DNA of 64,000 nucleotides from Pseudomonas chlororaphis (GTDB taxonomy: Bacteria > Pseudomonadota > Gammaproteobacteria > Pseudomonadales > Pseudomonadaceae), in contig NZ_MSCT01000008.1 in assembly GCF_001921865.1 (NCBI RefSeq), forward strand, positions 434,001 through 498,000, given 5' to 3'. Positions 31,031-41,506 of this stretch are shown here, one piece after another. Every line of letters starts with the position of its first letter. Position 1 is the stretch's first letter. The notes below the pieces were generated by a model. It worked only from the letters and a program-made list of their open reading frames with translations. It ran no database searches and had not been told where the DNA came from. The position numbers and the translations under genes were made by a program.

Positions 31031-34000
31031 TCAAGCAGTTTTCGGGGCGAGGCGCTCGAACAGCGCCTCCAATGTATTGAAGCGTTCTTCCGGACGCTCC
31101 ATCGGCACTATGAATTTGAACAGCGTAGCGCCTTCGAACTTGTAGCGATTGGGTTGGCCCTGGATGAGTTTGATCAGCGCCAGCGGGTCCACCGGAGTAT
31201 CGGCGGCGAACTCGATGCGGCCGCCCTGCGGGCCGCCGTCGACCTTCTTGATGCCCAGTTGCTCGGCCTGCAGTTTCAGCAGGGTCAGGCGCACCAGGTT
31301 CTTGGTCGGTTCCGGCAGCAGGCCGAAGCGGTCGATCATCTCCACTTGCAGGTCTTTCAGGCCGTCCTCGTCGGTGGCCGAGGCGATGCGCTTGTACAGG
31401 ATCAGCCGCGCATGCACATCCGGCAGGTAGTCTTCGGGAATCAGCGCCGGCAGGCGCAGGTTGATTTCCGGGCCGCCGCCCAACGGTTGGTCGAGGTTCG
31501 GCTGCTCGCCCTTGCGGATGGCTTTCACCGCGCGCTCGAGCATTTCCATGTACAGGGTGAAACCCACTGCCTGGATCTGGCCGCTCTGGCCGTCGCCCAG
31601 CAGCTCGCCGGCGCCGCGGATCTCCAGGTCGTTGGTGGCGAGCACGAAGCCGGCCCCGAGGTCCTGGGTGTTGGCGATCGCTTCCAGGCGCTTTTCCGCG
31701 TCCGGGGTGATCTGCTGGCGCGGTGGTGTCAGCAGGTAGGCGTAGGCCTGGTGGTGGCTGCGCCCGACCCGCCCGCGCAACTGGTGCAATTGGGCCAGGC
31801 CGAACTTGTCGGCGCGCTCGATGATGATGGTGTTGGCGCTCGGCACGTCGATGCCGGTCTCGATGATGGTCGAGGCGATCAGCACGTTGAAGCGCTTGTG
31901 GTAGAAGTCGCTCATCACCTGTTCGAGTTCGCGTTCGCGCATTTGCCCGTGGCCGATGCCGATGCGGGCCTCGGGCACCAGCTCGGCCAGGTCCGCGGCG
32001 CATTTCTCGATGGTCTTCACGTCGTTGTGCAGGTAGTAGACCTGGCCGCCGCGCAGCAGCTCGCGCAGCAGCGCCTCTTTGACCGTGCTCTTGTTCTGCT
32101 CCATGACGAAGGTGCGTACCGACAGGCGTCGGGCCGGCGGCGTGGCGATGATCGACAGGTCGCGCATGCCCGAGACCGCCATGTTCAGTGTGCGCGGAAT
32201 CGGCGTGGCGGTCAGGGTCAGGATATCGACTTCGCTGCGCAGCGCCTTGAGCTGTTCTTTCTGGCGCACGCCGAAACGGTGTTCCTCGTCGATGATCACC
32301 AGCCCCAGGTTCTTGATCTTCACATCGTCCTGCAGCAGCTTGTGGGTGCCGATGACGATGTCGATCTTGCCTTCGGCCAGCTCGGCCACCGCGGCATTCA
32401 CTTCTTTGGCCGACTTGAAGCGGCTCATCACTTCCACGGTCACCGGCCAGTCGGCGAAGCGGTCGCGGAAGCTGTTGTAGTGCTGCTGGGCGAGCAGGGT
32501 GGTGGGCACCAGGATCGCCACTTGCTTGCCGCCGTGCACGGCGATGAACGCTGCGCGCATGGCCACTTCGGTCTTGCCGAAACCGACGTCGCCGCAGACC
32601 AGCCGGTCCATCGGCTTGGCCGCGAGCATGTCCTCGCGCACCGCTTCGATGGTGGTCTGCTGGTCGGGGGTTTCCTCGAACGGGAAGCCGGCGCTGAAGG
32701 TGGCGTAGTCGGCTTTCGGGTCGGCGAAGGCATAACCTTCGCGGGCGGCGCGGCGGGCGTAGATGTCCAGCAGCTCGGCGGCGACATCGCGTACCTGTTC
32801 GGCGGCCTTGCGCTTGGCTTTCTGCCAGGTTTCCGAGCCCAGGCGATGCAGCGGGGCGAGGGCGTCGTCGCTGCCGGTGTAGCGGGCGATCAGGTGCAGG
32901 TTGGCCACCGGCACATAGAGCTTGGCGCCTTCGGCGTATTCGAGGGTGAGGAACTCGGCGGCCTGGTTGTCGATCTCCAGCGTCGCCAGGCCCAGGTAGC
33001 GGCCCACGCCGTGATCGATATGCACCACCGGCGCGCCTTCGCGCAGCTCGGTAAGGTTCTTGATCACCGCGTCGTTGTTGGCGTCGGCGCGTTTCTCCCG
33101 GCGCCGGCGCTGCATCACGCGCTGGCCGAACAGCGGGCTTTCGGCCACCAGAGCCAGGGCCGGATCGTCCAGTCGCAAGCCTTCGTCCAGCGGCGCGATG
33201 GTGATTGCCAGTCGCTCCTTGCCGGCAACGAAGTCCGGCCAACTGTCGACCGTCTTCGGACGCAGCTTCAGGCGTTCGAGCAACTCCAGCAGCACCTCGC
33301 GGCGCCCGGCGGACTCGGCGGTGAACAGCACGCGGCCGGAGAACTCGTCGAGGAAGTTCGCCAGGGCCGCCAGCGGCTGATTGGCCTTGGCTTCGATGGC
33401 CAGGTTGGGCAGGGCTTGCGCCGGGAAGCGCTCGCGCCCGCCGCCGGCCTCGATGTCCTGCTGGCTGGCGACCACCCGCGGCCAGTTTTTCAGGCGGGCG
33501 AAGCAGTCTTCCACCGGCAGGAACAACTCGGCGGGCGGCAATAAAGGCCGGGACGGATCGACGCGGCGCTCTTCGTAACGGTTGCGCACGTCGTTCCAGA
33601 AGTTCTCGGCCGCCTGCTCGATGCCTGGCAGGGAAAACACCTGGGTGTCCTGGGGCAGGTAATCGAACAGGGTCGAGGTTTCCTCGAAGAACAGCGGCAA
33701 GTAGTACTCGATGCCGGCCGGGGTGATTCCGCTGCTCAGGTCCTGGAAGATCGGGCAGCGGCGGAAATCGACGTCGAAGCGCTCGCGAAAGCGTGCTTTG
33801 AAGCGGGTGACGGCTTCTTTCTGCAGCGGGAATTCCTTCGCCGGCAACAGGCGTACCGAATCGACCTTGTCGATGGAGCGCTGGTTTTCCGGGTCGAAGG
33901 TGCGCAGGGTCTCGATTTCATCGTCGAACAGGTCGATGCGATACGGCAGCTTGCTGCCCATCGGGAACAGGTCGATCAAGGCACCGCGCACGGCGAACTC

Positions 34001-34480
34001 GCCATGTTCGTAGACCGTGTCGACGCAGCGATAGCCGCTGGCTTCCAGGCGCGTGCGGGTCTGTTCGACATCGAGCTTCTGGCCGATGTCCAGCACCAGG
34101 CTGCTGCCCAGCAGGAACTTGGTCGGCGCCAGGCGGTGCAGGGCGGTGGTGATCGGTACCACCAGCACGCCGTGCTCCAGTTCCGGCAACCGGTACAGGC
34201 TGGCAATGCGCTGGGAGATGATGTCCTGGTGCGGCGAGAACAGGTCGTAGGGCAGGGTTTCCCAGTCCGGGAAATGCAGCACGGGCAAATCCGGGGCGAA
34301 GAAACCCAGCTCCTGCTCCAGCCGTTCGGCGCTTTGGCTGTCGGCGGTCAGCAGCAGGGTGAAGCGCTTGGCGGCGCTGGCAGCCTCGGCAATGGCCAGG
34401 CTGAGGGCGGCACCGGGCAGGTTGCCCCAGTGTTGTTTGCCGGCGGCGGCAGGGAGTTGCGGTAGACGCAGAACGGGCAC
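31031..34480 (-). CDS. mfd: Transcription-repair coupling factor Mfd
   Basis: Removes RNA polymerase stalled at DNA lesions and recruits UvrA. The 1149-residue protein has the UvrB-like N-terminal region (residues 1-330), an RNA polymerase interaction domain, then RecG-like ATPase motifs: Walker A CGDVGFGKTE, DEEH box IIDEEHRFG, and the helicase C segment with ATTIIETGIDVPS-like spacing (here STIIETGIDVPSANT). It starts with GTG at 34480. The gap gene diverges from it across 365 bp. Confidence 0.97.
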   Translation of the reverse strand: MPVLRLPQLPAAAGKQHWGNLPGAALSLAIAEAASAAKRFTLLLTADSQSAERLEQELGFFAPDLPVLHFPDWETLPYDLFSPHQDIISQRIASLYRLPELEHGVLVVPITTALHRLAPTKFLLGSSLVLDIGQKLDVEQTRTRLEASGYRCVDTVYEHGEFAVRGALIDLFPMGSKLPYRIDLFDDEIETLRTFDPENQRSIDKVDSVRLLPAKEFPLQKEAVTRFKARFRERFDVDFRRCPIFQDLSSGITPAGIEYYLPLFFEETSTLFDYLPQDTQVFSLPGIEQAAENFWNDVRNRYEERRVDPSRPLLPPAELFLPVEDCFARLKNWPRVVASQQDIEAGGGRERFPAQALPNLAIEAKANQPLAALANFLDEFSGRVLFTAESAGRREVLLELLERLKLRPKTVDSWPDFVAGKERLAITIAPLDEGLRLDDPALALVAESPLFGQRVMQRRRREKRADANNDAVIKNLTELREGAPVVHIDHGVGRYLGLATLEIDNQAAEFLTLEYAEGAKLYVPVANLHLIARYTGSDDALAPLHRLGSETWQKAKRKAAEQVRDVAAELLDIYARRAAREGYAFADPKADYATFSAGFPFEETPDQQTTIEAVREDMLAAKPMDRLVCGDVGFGKTEVAMRAAFIAVHGGKQVAILVPTTLLAQQHYNSFRDRFADWPVTVEVMSRFKSAKEVNAAVAELAEGKIDIVIGTHKLLQDDVKIKNLGLVIIDEEHRFGVRQKEQLKALRSEVDILTLTATPIPRTLNMAVSGMRDLSIIATPPARRLSVRTFVMEQNKSTVKEALLRELLRGGQVYYLHNDVKTIEKCAADLAELVPEARIGIGHGQMRERELEQVMSDFYHKRFNVLIASTIIETGIDVPSANTIIIERADKFGLAQLHQLRGRVGRSHHQAYAYLLTPPRQQITPDAEKRLEAIANTQDLGAGFVLATNDLEIRGAGELLGDGQSGQIQAVGFTLYMEMLERAVKAIRKGEQPNLDQPLGGGPEINLRLPALIPEDYLPDVHARLILYKRIASATDEDGLKDLQVEMIDRFGLLPEPTKNLVRLTLLKLQAEQLGIKKVDGGPQGGRIEFAADTPVDPLALIKLIQGQPNRYKFEGATLFKFIVPMERPEERFNTLEALFERLAPKTA

Positions 34481-34845
34481 GGAAGGTTGAGCTCCAGCGT
34501 TGCGACAAAGTCGGTAATTGTAGCGGCCCCGTGCACCGGCTGTCAGTTGCTGATGTGTCTAATACGCGGCGATGGGAAATGTAGTGGCTATGATAAAAAA
34601 ATCGGCTTTCTGGCGGGAAATGTAGTGCCGGATCAGGGCAGTGTTACGGAGGGTTACAGACAACGCGCTATTCCCATTCAAAAAGTAGGTTCTCTGAAAG
34701 CCGCGTGTTTACTGGGCTGGAGCGGGGCGCGATTTTTTCGGAAGGGCTTTTGTTACGTTCTGCGCGACAGGCGCGCATTGCTACGCAGGGGACTCGGCGG
34801 CATAATGTAGCCCCTTTTTTCAGCCCCTACATGTGGAAGGTTCCC
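34481..34845. other. mfd-gap divergent intergenic region
   Basis: About 365 bases. Contains a good rightward promoter for gap (34778-34806) and A/T-rich patches near 34590. No RNA gene or repeat recognised. Confidence 0.5.
34778..34806 (+). promoter_or_regulatory. Sigma70-type promoter for gap
   Basis: TTGCTA (34778-34783), 17-bp spacer, CATAAT (34801-34806). Transcription would start near 34813, some 30 bases before the coding sequence. Confidence 0.6.
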
Positions 34846-36294
34846 GTGACTCAGAAGCCCGACCAGTGTCTTGGTGAATGGATCGACCGTGAAGCGCTCG
34901 CAGAAGCGATGATTCCGCTTATCGGTCAGCTCTACCGCAATAACAATGTGGTGAGTTCGATCTATGGCCGCAGCCTGATCAACCAGTCTGTCATCGCGAT
35001 TCTCAAAGCTCATCGCTTTGCTCGCCATCGTTCTGCTGACGATAGCGAACTCTCCGTCCACGAAACATTCCCGCTGCTTAAAGCCATGAGCGAGCTCAAG
35101 CTCGGCGCGGCCTCGGTAGATCTGGGCAAGCTGGCCTTCAAATTCCGTAACGAAGGCAATGGCCGCACTGCCGAGCAGTTCGTCCGTGAAGAAATGGCTG
35201 ACGTGGTTGGCCAGCAAAACGCTTCGGCTCGCAAAGGCACTGACGTGGTGTTGTACGGCTTCGGTCGTATCGGCCGTCTGCTGGCGCGCATCCTGATCGA
35301 GAAAACCGGTGGCGGCGACGGTCTGCGCCTGCGTGCCATCGTCGTGCGCAAAGGCGCCGAAAACGACCTGACCAAGCGCGCCAGCCTGCTGCGTCGCGAT
35401 TCGGTTCACGGTTCGTTCAACGGCACCATCACCATCGACGAAGAAAACAACACCATCACCGCCAACGGCAACCTGATCCAGGTGATCTACGCGAAGAACC
35501 CGACCGAGGTGGATTACACCCAGTACGGCATCAAAGACGCGTTGCTGGTGGATAACACCGGTGTATGGCGTGACGCTGATGGCCTGGGTCAACACTTGGC
35601 GTGCCCGGGTATCGACCGCGTTGTCCTGACCGCGCCAGGCAAGGGCAAGCTGAAGAACATCGTTCACGGCATCAACCACAGTGAAATCAGCGCTGACGAC
35701 AAGATCGTGTCCGCCGCTTCCTGCACCACCAACGCCATCGTGCCGGTGCTGAAAGCAGTGAACGACAAGTTCGGTATCATCAACGGCCACGTCGAAACCG
35801 TTCACTCGTACACCAACGACCAGAACCTGATCGACAACTTCCACAAGGGCGATCGCCGTGGTCGTAGCGCCGCGCTGAACATGGTGATCACCGAGACCGG
35901 TGCTGCTACCGCTGCTGCCAAGGCGCTGCCTGAGCTGGCTGGCAAGTTGACCGGTAACGCGATCCGCGTTCCGACGCCGAACGTGTCGATGGCCATTCTC
36001 AACCTGAACCTTGAGAAAGCCGCTACCCGTGAAGAGATGAACGAGTACCTGCGCTACATGGCGCTGCACTCCGATCTGCACAAGCAGATCGACTTCGTCA
36101 ATTCGCAGGAAGTGGTGTCCACTGACTTCGTTGGCTCGCGCCACGCAGGCGTTGTCGATGCTGAAGCGACCATCGTTCAGGACAACCGCGTTGTTCTGTA
36201 CGTCTGGTACGACAACGAGTTCGGTTACAGCTGCCAGGTGGTTCGCGTGATGGAAGACATGGCTGGGGTCAACCCGCCAGCATTCCCGCGCTAA
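34846..36294 (+). CDS. Glyceraldehyde-3-phosphate dehydrogenase, N-terminally extended
   Basis: Glycolytic/gluconeogenic dehydrogenase for glyceraldehyde 3-phosphate. The NAD-binding GFGRIGR motif and active-site SAASCTTNAIVP are clear, but the catalytic core starts only near residue 125, so the 482-residue protein is about 150 residues longer than classical GapA. The N-terminal domain (MTQKPDQCLGEWIDREALAEAM from the start) is helical and of unknown role; the same form is known from P. aeruginosa PA3001. I prefer GTG 34846 because GGAAGG precedes it; ATG 34831 would add five residues. Confidence 0.92.
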   Translation: MTQKPDQCLGEWIDREALAEAMIPLIGQLYRNNNVVSSIYGRSLINQSVIAILKAHRFARHRSADDSELSVHETFPLLKAMSELKLGAASVDLGKLAFKFRNEGNGRTAEQFVREEMADVVGQQNASARKGTDVVLYGFGRIGRLLARILIEKTGGGDGLRLRAIVVRKGAENDLTKRASLLRRDSVHGSFNGTITIDEENNTITANGNLIQVIYAKNPTEVDYTQYGIKDALLVDNTGVWRDADGLGQHLACPGIDRVVLTAPGKGKLKNIVHGINHSEISADDKIVSAASCTTNAIVPVLKAVNDKFGIINGHVETVHSYTNDQNLIDNFHKGDRRGRSAALNMVITETGAATAAAKALPELAGKLTGNAIRVPTPNVSMAILNLNLEKAATREEMNEYLRYMALHSDLHKQIDFVNSQEVVSTDFVGSRHAGVVDAEATIVQDNRVVLYVWYDNEFGYSCQVVRVMEDMAGVNPPAFPR

Positions 36295-36310
36295 GCCTTA
36301 GCCGCCCATG

Positions 36311-36339
36311 AAAACGCCCCGACTTGTCGGGGCGTTTTT
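36311..36339 (+). terminator. Intrinsic terminator after gap
   Basis: Arms CGCCCCGAC / GTCGGGGCG with a TT loop, an A run before and five Ts after. Confidence 0.9.
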
Positions 36340-36362
36340 GTTTGTGCGGCGGCAACGATTCC

Positions 36363-36427
36363 ATCGCGAGCAAGCTCGCTCCTACAAGGGCTGATTCGCC
36401 TTCTATAGGAGTGAGCTTGCTCGCGAT
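36363..36427. repeat. REP palindrome pair
   Basis: Arm 36363-36386 (ATCGCGAGCAAGCTCGCTCC...) and inverted arm 36404-36427 with two mismatches, separated by 17 bases. It lies between the converging gap and MFS genes. Confidence 0.9.
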
Positions 36428-36436
36428 AGCATTCTG

Positions 36437-37735
36437 TCAGGCGCCTCCAGCTACGGCTGCTTGCGCGGTGCGCAGTTGATGTTTGTTGCCGCGGAACAGC
36501 ACCAGGGTCGCGATCAGGCCCAGGATTGCCGCGCCGCTGAGCCAGATGCCCGGTGCCGCCTTGTTGTCCAGCACATGGATCAGGTAGGTACAGGCTGCCG
36601 GGGTGAAACCGCCGAAGGTCGCGGTCGCCAGGCTGTAGGCCAGGGAGAAACCGGTGGTGCGGACTTCGATCGGCATGATTTCAGTCAGGGCCACCACCAT
36701 GGCACCGTTGTACGAGCCATAGAGGAAGGACAGCCACAACTCGACGATCAGCAGATGGCTGAAGCTCGGGTTGGCCACCAGCCAGGATAGCGCCGGGTAG
36801 GCGGTCAGGATCGCCAGGGTCGTCGCCGCCAGCAGCAGCGGCTTGCGCCCGATCTTGTCCGAAACGGCGCCCATCACTGGTAGCCAGAAGAAGTTCGACA
36901 GGCCGATGCACACGGTGACCAGCAGGGCGTCGAGGTCCGACAGGTGCAGCTCGGCCTTGCCGAAGGTCGGGGTGTAGGCGGTGATCAGGTAGAAGGACAC
37001 GGTGGTCATCACCACCAGCGCCATGCCGGCAAGGACGATACCGAAGTTCTGGCCGATGGAACGGATGATTTCCTGAAGGGTAGGGCGGTGCTTGCGCGCC
37101 TGGAATTCCGGGGTTTCCTCCAGCGAGCGACGGATCATGAAGATCGCCGGGACGATCATGCAGCCCACCAGGAAGGGTACGCGCCAGCCCCAGTCGCCCA
37201 TCTGTTCCGGGCTCAGCCAGTGGTTCAGGCCGACGCCCAGCAAGCCGGCGAAGACCACGGCGGCCTGCTGGCTTGCCGATTGCCAGCTGACGAAGAAGCC
37301 CTTGCGGCCTGGGGTGGAGATTTCCGCCAGGTAGACCGAGACGCCGCCCAGCTCGACGCCGGCGGAAAAGCCTTGCAGCAAGCGACCGAGCAGCACCAGC
37401 AGCGGCGCGGCGACCCCGAGGGTGGCATAACCCGGGACGCAGGCGATCAGCACGGTGCCGGCGGCCATCAGGGCCAGGGTGATGATCAGGCCTTGGCGAC
37501 GGCCGTGGCGGTCGATATAGGCGCCGAGAAAAATCGCCCCCAGGGGACGCATCAGGAAGCCGGCGCCGAAGGTCGCCAGTGACAGCATCAGGGAGGCGAA
37601 GGCGCTGTCGGCAGGAAAGAAGGTCTTGGCGATGGCCGTGGCGTAGAAGCCGTAGACCATGAAATCGAACATCTCCAGAAAGTTGCCGCTGACAACGCGA
37701 AAGATCGCTTTGCCTTTGCCCGTGGTCGTGGACAT
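36437..37735 (-). CDS. MFS transporter, metabolite:H+ symporter (citrate/tricarballylate-like)
   Basis: Twelve-helix major facilitator of the MHS branch that imports organic acids. The 432-residue protein has [23 protein letters not shown] in helix 1, the loop 2-3 motif [10 protein letters not shown] and the MHS hallmark [13 protein letters not shown] in helix 4. The close relation is to citrate (CitA) and tricarballylate (TcuC) carriers, but the substrate is not certain. Start at ATG 37735; a GTG three codons upstream is possible. It occupies the place where P. aeruginosa, from memory, has aroP1 and nqrA-F. Confidence 0.85.
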   Translation of the reverse strand: MSTTTGKGKAIFRVVSGNFLEMFDFMVYGFYATAIAKTFFPADSAFASLMLSLATFGAGFLMRPLGAIFLGAYIDRHGRRQGLIITLALMAAGTVLIACVPGYATLGVAAPLLVLLGRLLQGFSAGVELGGVSVYLAEISTPGRKGFFVSWQSASQQAAVVFAGLLGVGLNHWLSPEQMGDWGWRVPFLVGCMIVPAIFMIRRSLEETPEFQARKHRPTLQEIIRSIGQNFGIVLAGMALVVMTTVSFYLITAYTPTFGKAELHLSDLDALLVTVCIGLSNFFWLPVMGAVSDKIGRKPLLLAATTLAILTAYPALSWLVANPSFSHLLIVELWLSFLYGSYNGAMVVALTEIMPIEVRTTGFSLAYSLATATFGGFTPAACTYLIHVLDNKAAPGIWLSGAAILGLIATLVLFRGNKHQLRTAQAAVAGGA

Positions 37736-38059
37736 TTTATTCACTCGCTCTGGCTAATTTTGGTAGCAATCCCTGGTCGTTATCCATCCTGGCTGCACAT
37801 CAGGCAGTTTGTAACAATATGTGTATGATTCCGTCGAGGCAACAAAAACTCTTAGCGTGCTTGCTAAATGAGTGGCGAGCTTGAGGTTTATCGCGAGCAA
37901 GCTCGCTCCTGCAGGAAAAGCGCATTCCTTTGTAGGCGCGGGCTTGCTCGCGATGGCGTCGGTTCGGTTTGCACCCTACAAGGGATCGTTACCGCATAAT
38001 GGCGCGCCCTGGATCAGCACTCGCTGATGAGGAATATCGAGTCTCGGGAGGCGATTGCT
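37736..38059. other. Intergenic region MFS-apbE
   Basis: About 320 bases, mostly the leader of the MFS gene and a REP pair (37889-37954). No further gene seen. Confidence 0.5.
37889..37954. repeat. REP palindrome pair
   Basis: Arm 37889-37913 and inverted arm 37931-37954, the same REP family as at 36.4 kb with several mismatches in the second arm. Confidence 0.85.
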
Positions 38060-39085
38060 GTGCTGGGTAAAAGGTGGAGGCATCTGACGGGAGCTATCGC
38101 TGTGGCGCTGGCTTTGGCCGGTTGTGGCAATGGCGATTCGCTGGAAAGCTTCGGCGGCCCCACCATGGGCAGCACCTATTCGGTCAAGTACGTGCGGCAT
38201 CCTGGCCTTGCCGCGCGGAACGACGTACAGGTCGAGGTCGAGCGGATCCTCGCCGAGATCGATCGGCAGATGTCGACCTACCGCAGCGATTCGGACATCG
38301 AGCGCTTTAACGATCTGCCTGCCGATAGCTGCCAGGCGATGCCAGCGCCGATTTTGCACCTGATCGGGGTTGGCCAGCAGCTGTCGCAACGCAGCCAGGG
38401 CTCCTTCGACCTGACGGTCGAGCCGTTGCTCGATCTCTGGGGCTTCGGTCCGCAGGGGCGCGGGGAAGCAGTGCCCAGCGACGCGGCGCTGGCGCAGGCG
38501 CGGCAGCGAGTCGGCTATACCCACCTGCGTATCGACGGCGACAGGTTGTGCAAGGACGCCGCGGTCGAGGTCGACTTCAACAGCATTGCCGCCGGTTACG
38601 CGGTGGACCGGATTGCCGCTAGGCTCGAGGAAATGGGCATCGACAATTACCTGGCCGAAGCCACCGGCGAGCTCAAGGCGGTGGGCAGGAAGCCCGACGG
38701 TACGCCGTGGCGCATTGCCCTGGAGGAGCCGCGGGACGATCGGCAGGTGGCCGAGCGGGTGATCGCCATCGACGGCTACGGGGTCTCGACCTCCGGCGAC
38801 TATCGCAACTATTTCCAGCGCGACGGACAGCGTTATTCCCACACCTTCGATGCTCGCACCGGCAAACCGGTCGAGCATGGGCTGGCCTCGGTCACGGTGA
38901 TTCATCCGGCGGCCTTGATGGCCGATGGCCTATCGACCCTGCTGCTGATTCTCGGCCCTGAGCGCGGTTGGGATTACGCAGAAAAACACGATATCGCCGC
39001 ATTTTTTGTGATTCGTGCCGATACAGGCTTCGTCACACGCAGCAATCGCGCGTTCGATCGCCTGTTTGCCGGGCAAAAGCAGTAA
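38060..39085 (+). CDS. apbE: FAD:protein FMN transferase ApbE
   Basis: Periplasmic lipoprotein that attaches FMN covalently to threonine of flavoproteins such as NqrB, NqrC and RnfG. From GTG 38060 (GGGAGG eight bases upstream) the product has 341 residues with a lipoprotein signal ending LALAGC. The flavin-binding region reads GPTMGSTYSV and the conserved VDFNSIAAGYAVD and FDARTGKPV segments are present. An in-frame ATG at 38027 would put 11 extra residues before the signal and has no ribosome-binding site. No nqr or rnf gene adjoins it here. Confidence 0.92.
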   Translation: MLGKRWRHLTGAIAVALALAGCGNGDSLESFGGPTMGSTYSVKYVRHPGLAARNDVQVEVERILAEIDRQMSTYRSDSDIERFNDLPADSCQAMPAPILHLIGVGQQLSQRSQGSFDLTVEPLLDLWGFGPQGRGEAVPSDAALAQARQRVGYTHLRIDGDRLCKDAAVEVDFNSIAAGYAVDRIAARLEEMGIDNYLAEATGELKAVGRKPDGTPWRIALEEPRDDRQVAERVIAIDGYGVSTSGDYRNYFQRDGQRYSHTFDARTGKPVEHGLASVTVIHPAALMADGLSTLLLILGPERGWDYAEKHDIAAFFVIRADTGFVTRSNRAFDRLFAGQKQ

Positions 39086-39286
39086 TCTTGCGCGGTGCCG
39101 CGGCGCCTTGTCGCAGGCAAAGGTAGCCTCTGACGCGACCAAGGGTTAATGTGCGCGGCGTTGACGCTTCTATAGACTGTGCCCGGGTTCGTAACCGAGC
39201 CAAATTGACCCTTCATGCCGCTGGCCGCGACATGATTTAGCCGTAGGCGCCACACCGGGTGCCACGGCCCGTTCTGAGGAGTACGC

Positions 39287-40681
39287 ATGGCTGTCTACAA
39301 CTACGACGTAGTGGTGCTGGGTTCAGGCCCCGCTGGAGAAGGTGCGGCAATGAACGCCGCGAAAGCAGGACGCAAGGTCGCGATGGTCGATAGCCGTCGC
39401 CAGGTCGGCGGCAACTGCACCCACCTGGGCACCATCCCGTCCAAGGCCTTGCGTCACTCGGTCCGGCAGATCATGCAGTTCAACACCAACCCGATGTTCC
39501 GGGCCATCGGCGAGCCGCGCTGGTTCTCCTTCCCCGATGTGCTCAAGAGCGCGGAAAAGGTCATCTCCAAGCAGGTGGCTTCGCGTACCGGCTACTACGC
39601 CCGCAACCGGGTCGATGTGTTCTTCGGCACCGGCAGCTTCGCCGACGAGCAGACCGTCGAGGTGGTCTGCGCCAACGGCGTGGTCGAGAAACTGGTGGCC
39701 AAGCACATCATCATCGCCACCGGCTCGCGCCCGTATCGCCCGGCCGATATCGATTTCCACCACCCGCGTATCTACGATAGCGACACCATCCTCAGCCTCG
39801 GCCACACCCCGCGCAAACTCATCGTTTACGGCGCCGGGGTGATCGGTTGTGAATACGCTTCGATCTTCAGCGGCCTTGGGGTGTTGGTCGAGCTGGTGGA
39901 CAACCGCGGCCAGTTGCTCAGCTTCCTGGACTCCGAGATTTCCCAGGCACTGAGCTACCACTTCAGCAACAACAACATCACCGTGCGCCACAACGAGGAA
40001 TACGACCGCGTCGAAGGCCTCGACAACGGCGTGATCCTGCACCTCAAGTCGGGCAAGAAGATCAAGGCCGACGCCTTGCTCTGGTGCAACGGCCGGACCG
40101 GCAATACCGACCGCCTGGGCATGGAGAACATCGGGGTCAAGGTCAACAGCCGCGGCCAGATCGAAGTGGACGAGAGCTACCGCACCTGCGTACCGAACAT
40201 CTACGGCGCGGGCGATGTGATCGGCTGGCCGAGCCTGGCCAGCGCCGCCCACGACCAGGGCCGTTCGGCCGCCGGTAGCATCGTCGACAACGGCAGCTGG
40301 CGTTTCGTCAACGACGTGCCGACCGGGATCTACACCATTCCGGAGATCAGTTCGATCGGCAAGAACGAGCAGGAGCTGACCCAGGCCAAGGTGCCGTATG
40401 AAGTGGGCAAGGCGTTCTTCAAGAGCATGGCCCGCGCGCAGATCGCCGGCGAGCCGCAAGGCATGCTGAAGATCCTGTTCCACCGCGAGACCCTGGAAGT
40501 CCTCGGCGTGCATTGCTTCGGCTACCAGGCGTCGGAGATCGTCCATATCGGCCAGGCGATCATGAACCAGCCGGGCGAACTCAATACCCTGAAGTACTTC
40601 GTCAACACCACGTTCAACTACCCGACCATGGCCGAAGCCTATCGGGTCGCCGCTTACGACGGCCTCAACCGGCTTTTTTGA
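39287..40681 (+). CDS. sthA: Soluble pyridine nucleotide transhydrogenase SthA
   Basis: Cytoplasmic FAD enzyme that moves hydride between NADPH and NAD+, balancing the two pools. The 464-residue protein has the FAD motif [13 protein letters not shown] at the N-terminus, the second nucleotide motif [14 protein letters not shown], and IYGAGDVIG near the C-terminus. It belongs to the disulfide reductase fold but has [12 protein letters not shown], lacking the second redox Cys, as is normal for SthA. GAGGAG precedes the ATG. Confidence 0.96.
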   Translation: MAVYNYDVVVLGSGPAGEGAAMNAAKAGRKVAMVDSRRQVGGNCTHLGTIPSKALRHSVRQIMQFNTNPMFRAIGEPRWFSFPDVLKSAEKVISKQVASRTGYYARNRVDVFFGTGSFADEQTVEVVCANGVVEKLVAKHIIIATGSRPYRPADIDFHHPRIYDSDTILSLGHTPRKLIVYGAGVIGCEYASIFSGLGVLVELVDNRGQLLSFLDSEISQALSYHFSNNNITVRHNEEYDRVEGLDNGVILHLKSGKKIKADALLWCNGRTGNTDRLGMENIGVKVNSRGQIEVDESYRTCVPNIYGAGDVIGWPSLASAAHDQGRSAAGSIVDNGSWRFVNDVPTGIYTIPEISSIGKNEQELTQAKVPYEVGKAFFKSMARAQIAGEPQGMLKILFHRETLEVLGVHCFGYQASEIVHIGQAIMNQPGELNTLKYFVNTTFNYPTMAEAYRVAAYDGLNRLF

Positions 40682-40723
40682 GCGACTCCGGCCGGTGGCC
40701 TGAGCCGGCCGGGGAGACCGATT

Positions 40724-41446
40724 TCAGTAATTCTCGAGCGTGGCGCTGGCCAAACCGGGAAAGTCTGTAATCAGGCTGTCTACGCCGAAGTCGGCGAGCC
40801 TGCGCATCAGCGCGGGCTCGTTGACTGTCCACACCGACACATGCAAGCCCTGGCGCTGCGCCCGTTGCAGCCGCTCGGGGGTGCAGAGTGTCCAGTTCAA
40901 CGCCAGTATCTCGCAGCCGTAGCTTTGCGCGACCTTCAATGGGTCGAGCCAGGCGTATTCGGCAACCAGCCCGCGCGACAGATCCGGGGTCAGCTCGACC
41001 GCCGCCTTGAGCACTTCCCGTGAGCTGGAGGTGACGGTGACCTTGTCCAGCAGGCCGAAACGCTGCGCCATCTCGCGAATCGCCAGCACGGTGGTGGCGG
41101 CACGGGTACGCGAGGCGCTCTTGACCTCCAACTGCCAGTGCTCGAAGTCGCATTGCTCGAACAGTTCTTCCAGGCGCGGGATCGGGCAGGGCTTGATCCA
41201 GCCCGGGCCGCCTTTGCGGGCGTCGTAGGTCACCAGTTCCGCGGCGTTGTGTTCGACCACCTTGCCACGGCGGTCGGTGGTGCGTTTGAGCGTCGGGTCA
41301 TGGATCACCATCAGCTCGCCGTCCATGGACAGGTGCAGGTCCAGTTCGCAACGGCGCACGCCGTGCTTGAGGCACTGCTGGAAGCTGCTCAGGGTGTTTT
41401 CCGGTGCTTCGCCTTTAGCGCCGCGGTGGCCATAAATCAGGGTCAC
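40724..41446 (-). CDS. Glycerophosphodiester phosphodiesterase
   Basis: Cytoplasmic GDPD that hydrolyses glycerophosphodiesters to sn-glycerol 3-phosphate and an alcohol. The 240-residue protein starts at GTG (VTLIYGHRGAKGEAPENT) with AAGGAG six bases upstream. The catalytic HR (GHRG), the E-x-D pair (CELDLHLSMDG) and H (VIHDPTLKRTT) of the family are in place. No signal peptide, unlike GlpQ. Converges on sthA. Confidence 0.92.
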   Translation of the reverse strand: MTLIYGHRGAKGEAPENTLSSFQQCLKHGVRRCELDLHLSMDGELMVIHDPTLKRTTDRRGKVVEHNAAELVTYDARKGGPGWIKPCPIPRLEELFEQCDFEHWQLEVKSASRTRAATTVLAIREMAQRFGLLDKVTVTSSSREVLKAAVELTPDLSRGLVAEYAWLDPLKVAQSYGCEILALNWTLCTPERLQRAQRQGLHVSVWTVNEPALMRRLADFGVDSLITDFPGLASATLENY

Positions 41447-41506
41447 GATTGCTCCTTGACGGAAATTTTCCACTAGATGATCGGTGCTGTGCGATGAGGC
41501 CGCAGG

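Noticed and set aside
30956..33544. 862-codon open frame opposite mfd
   Set aside because: Antisense shadow; mfd motifs are clear on the minus strand.
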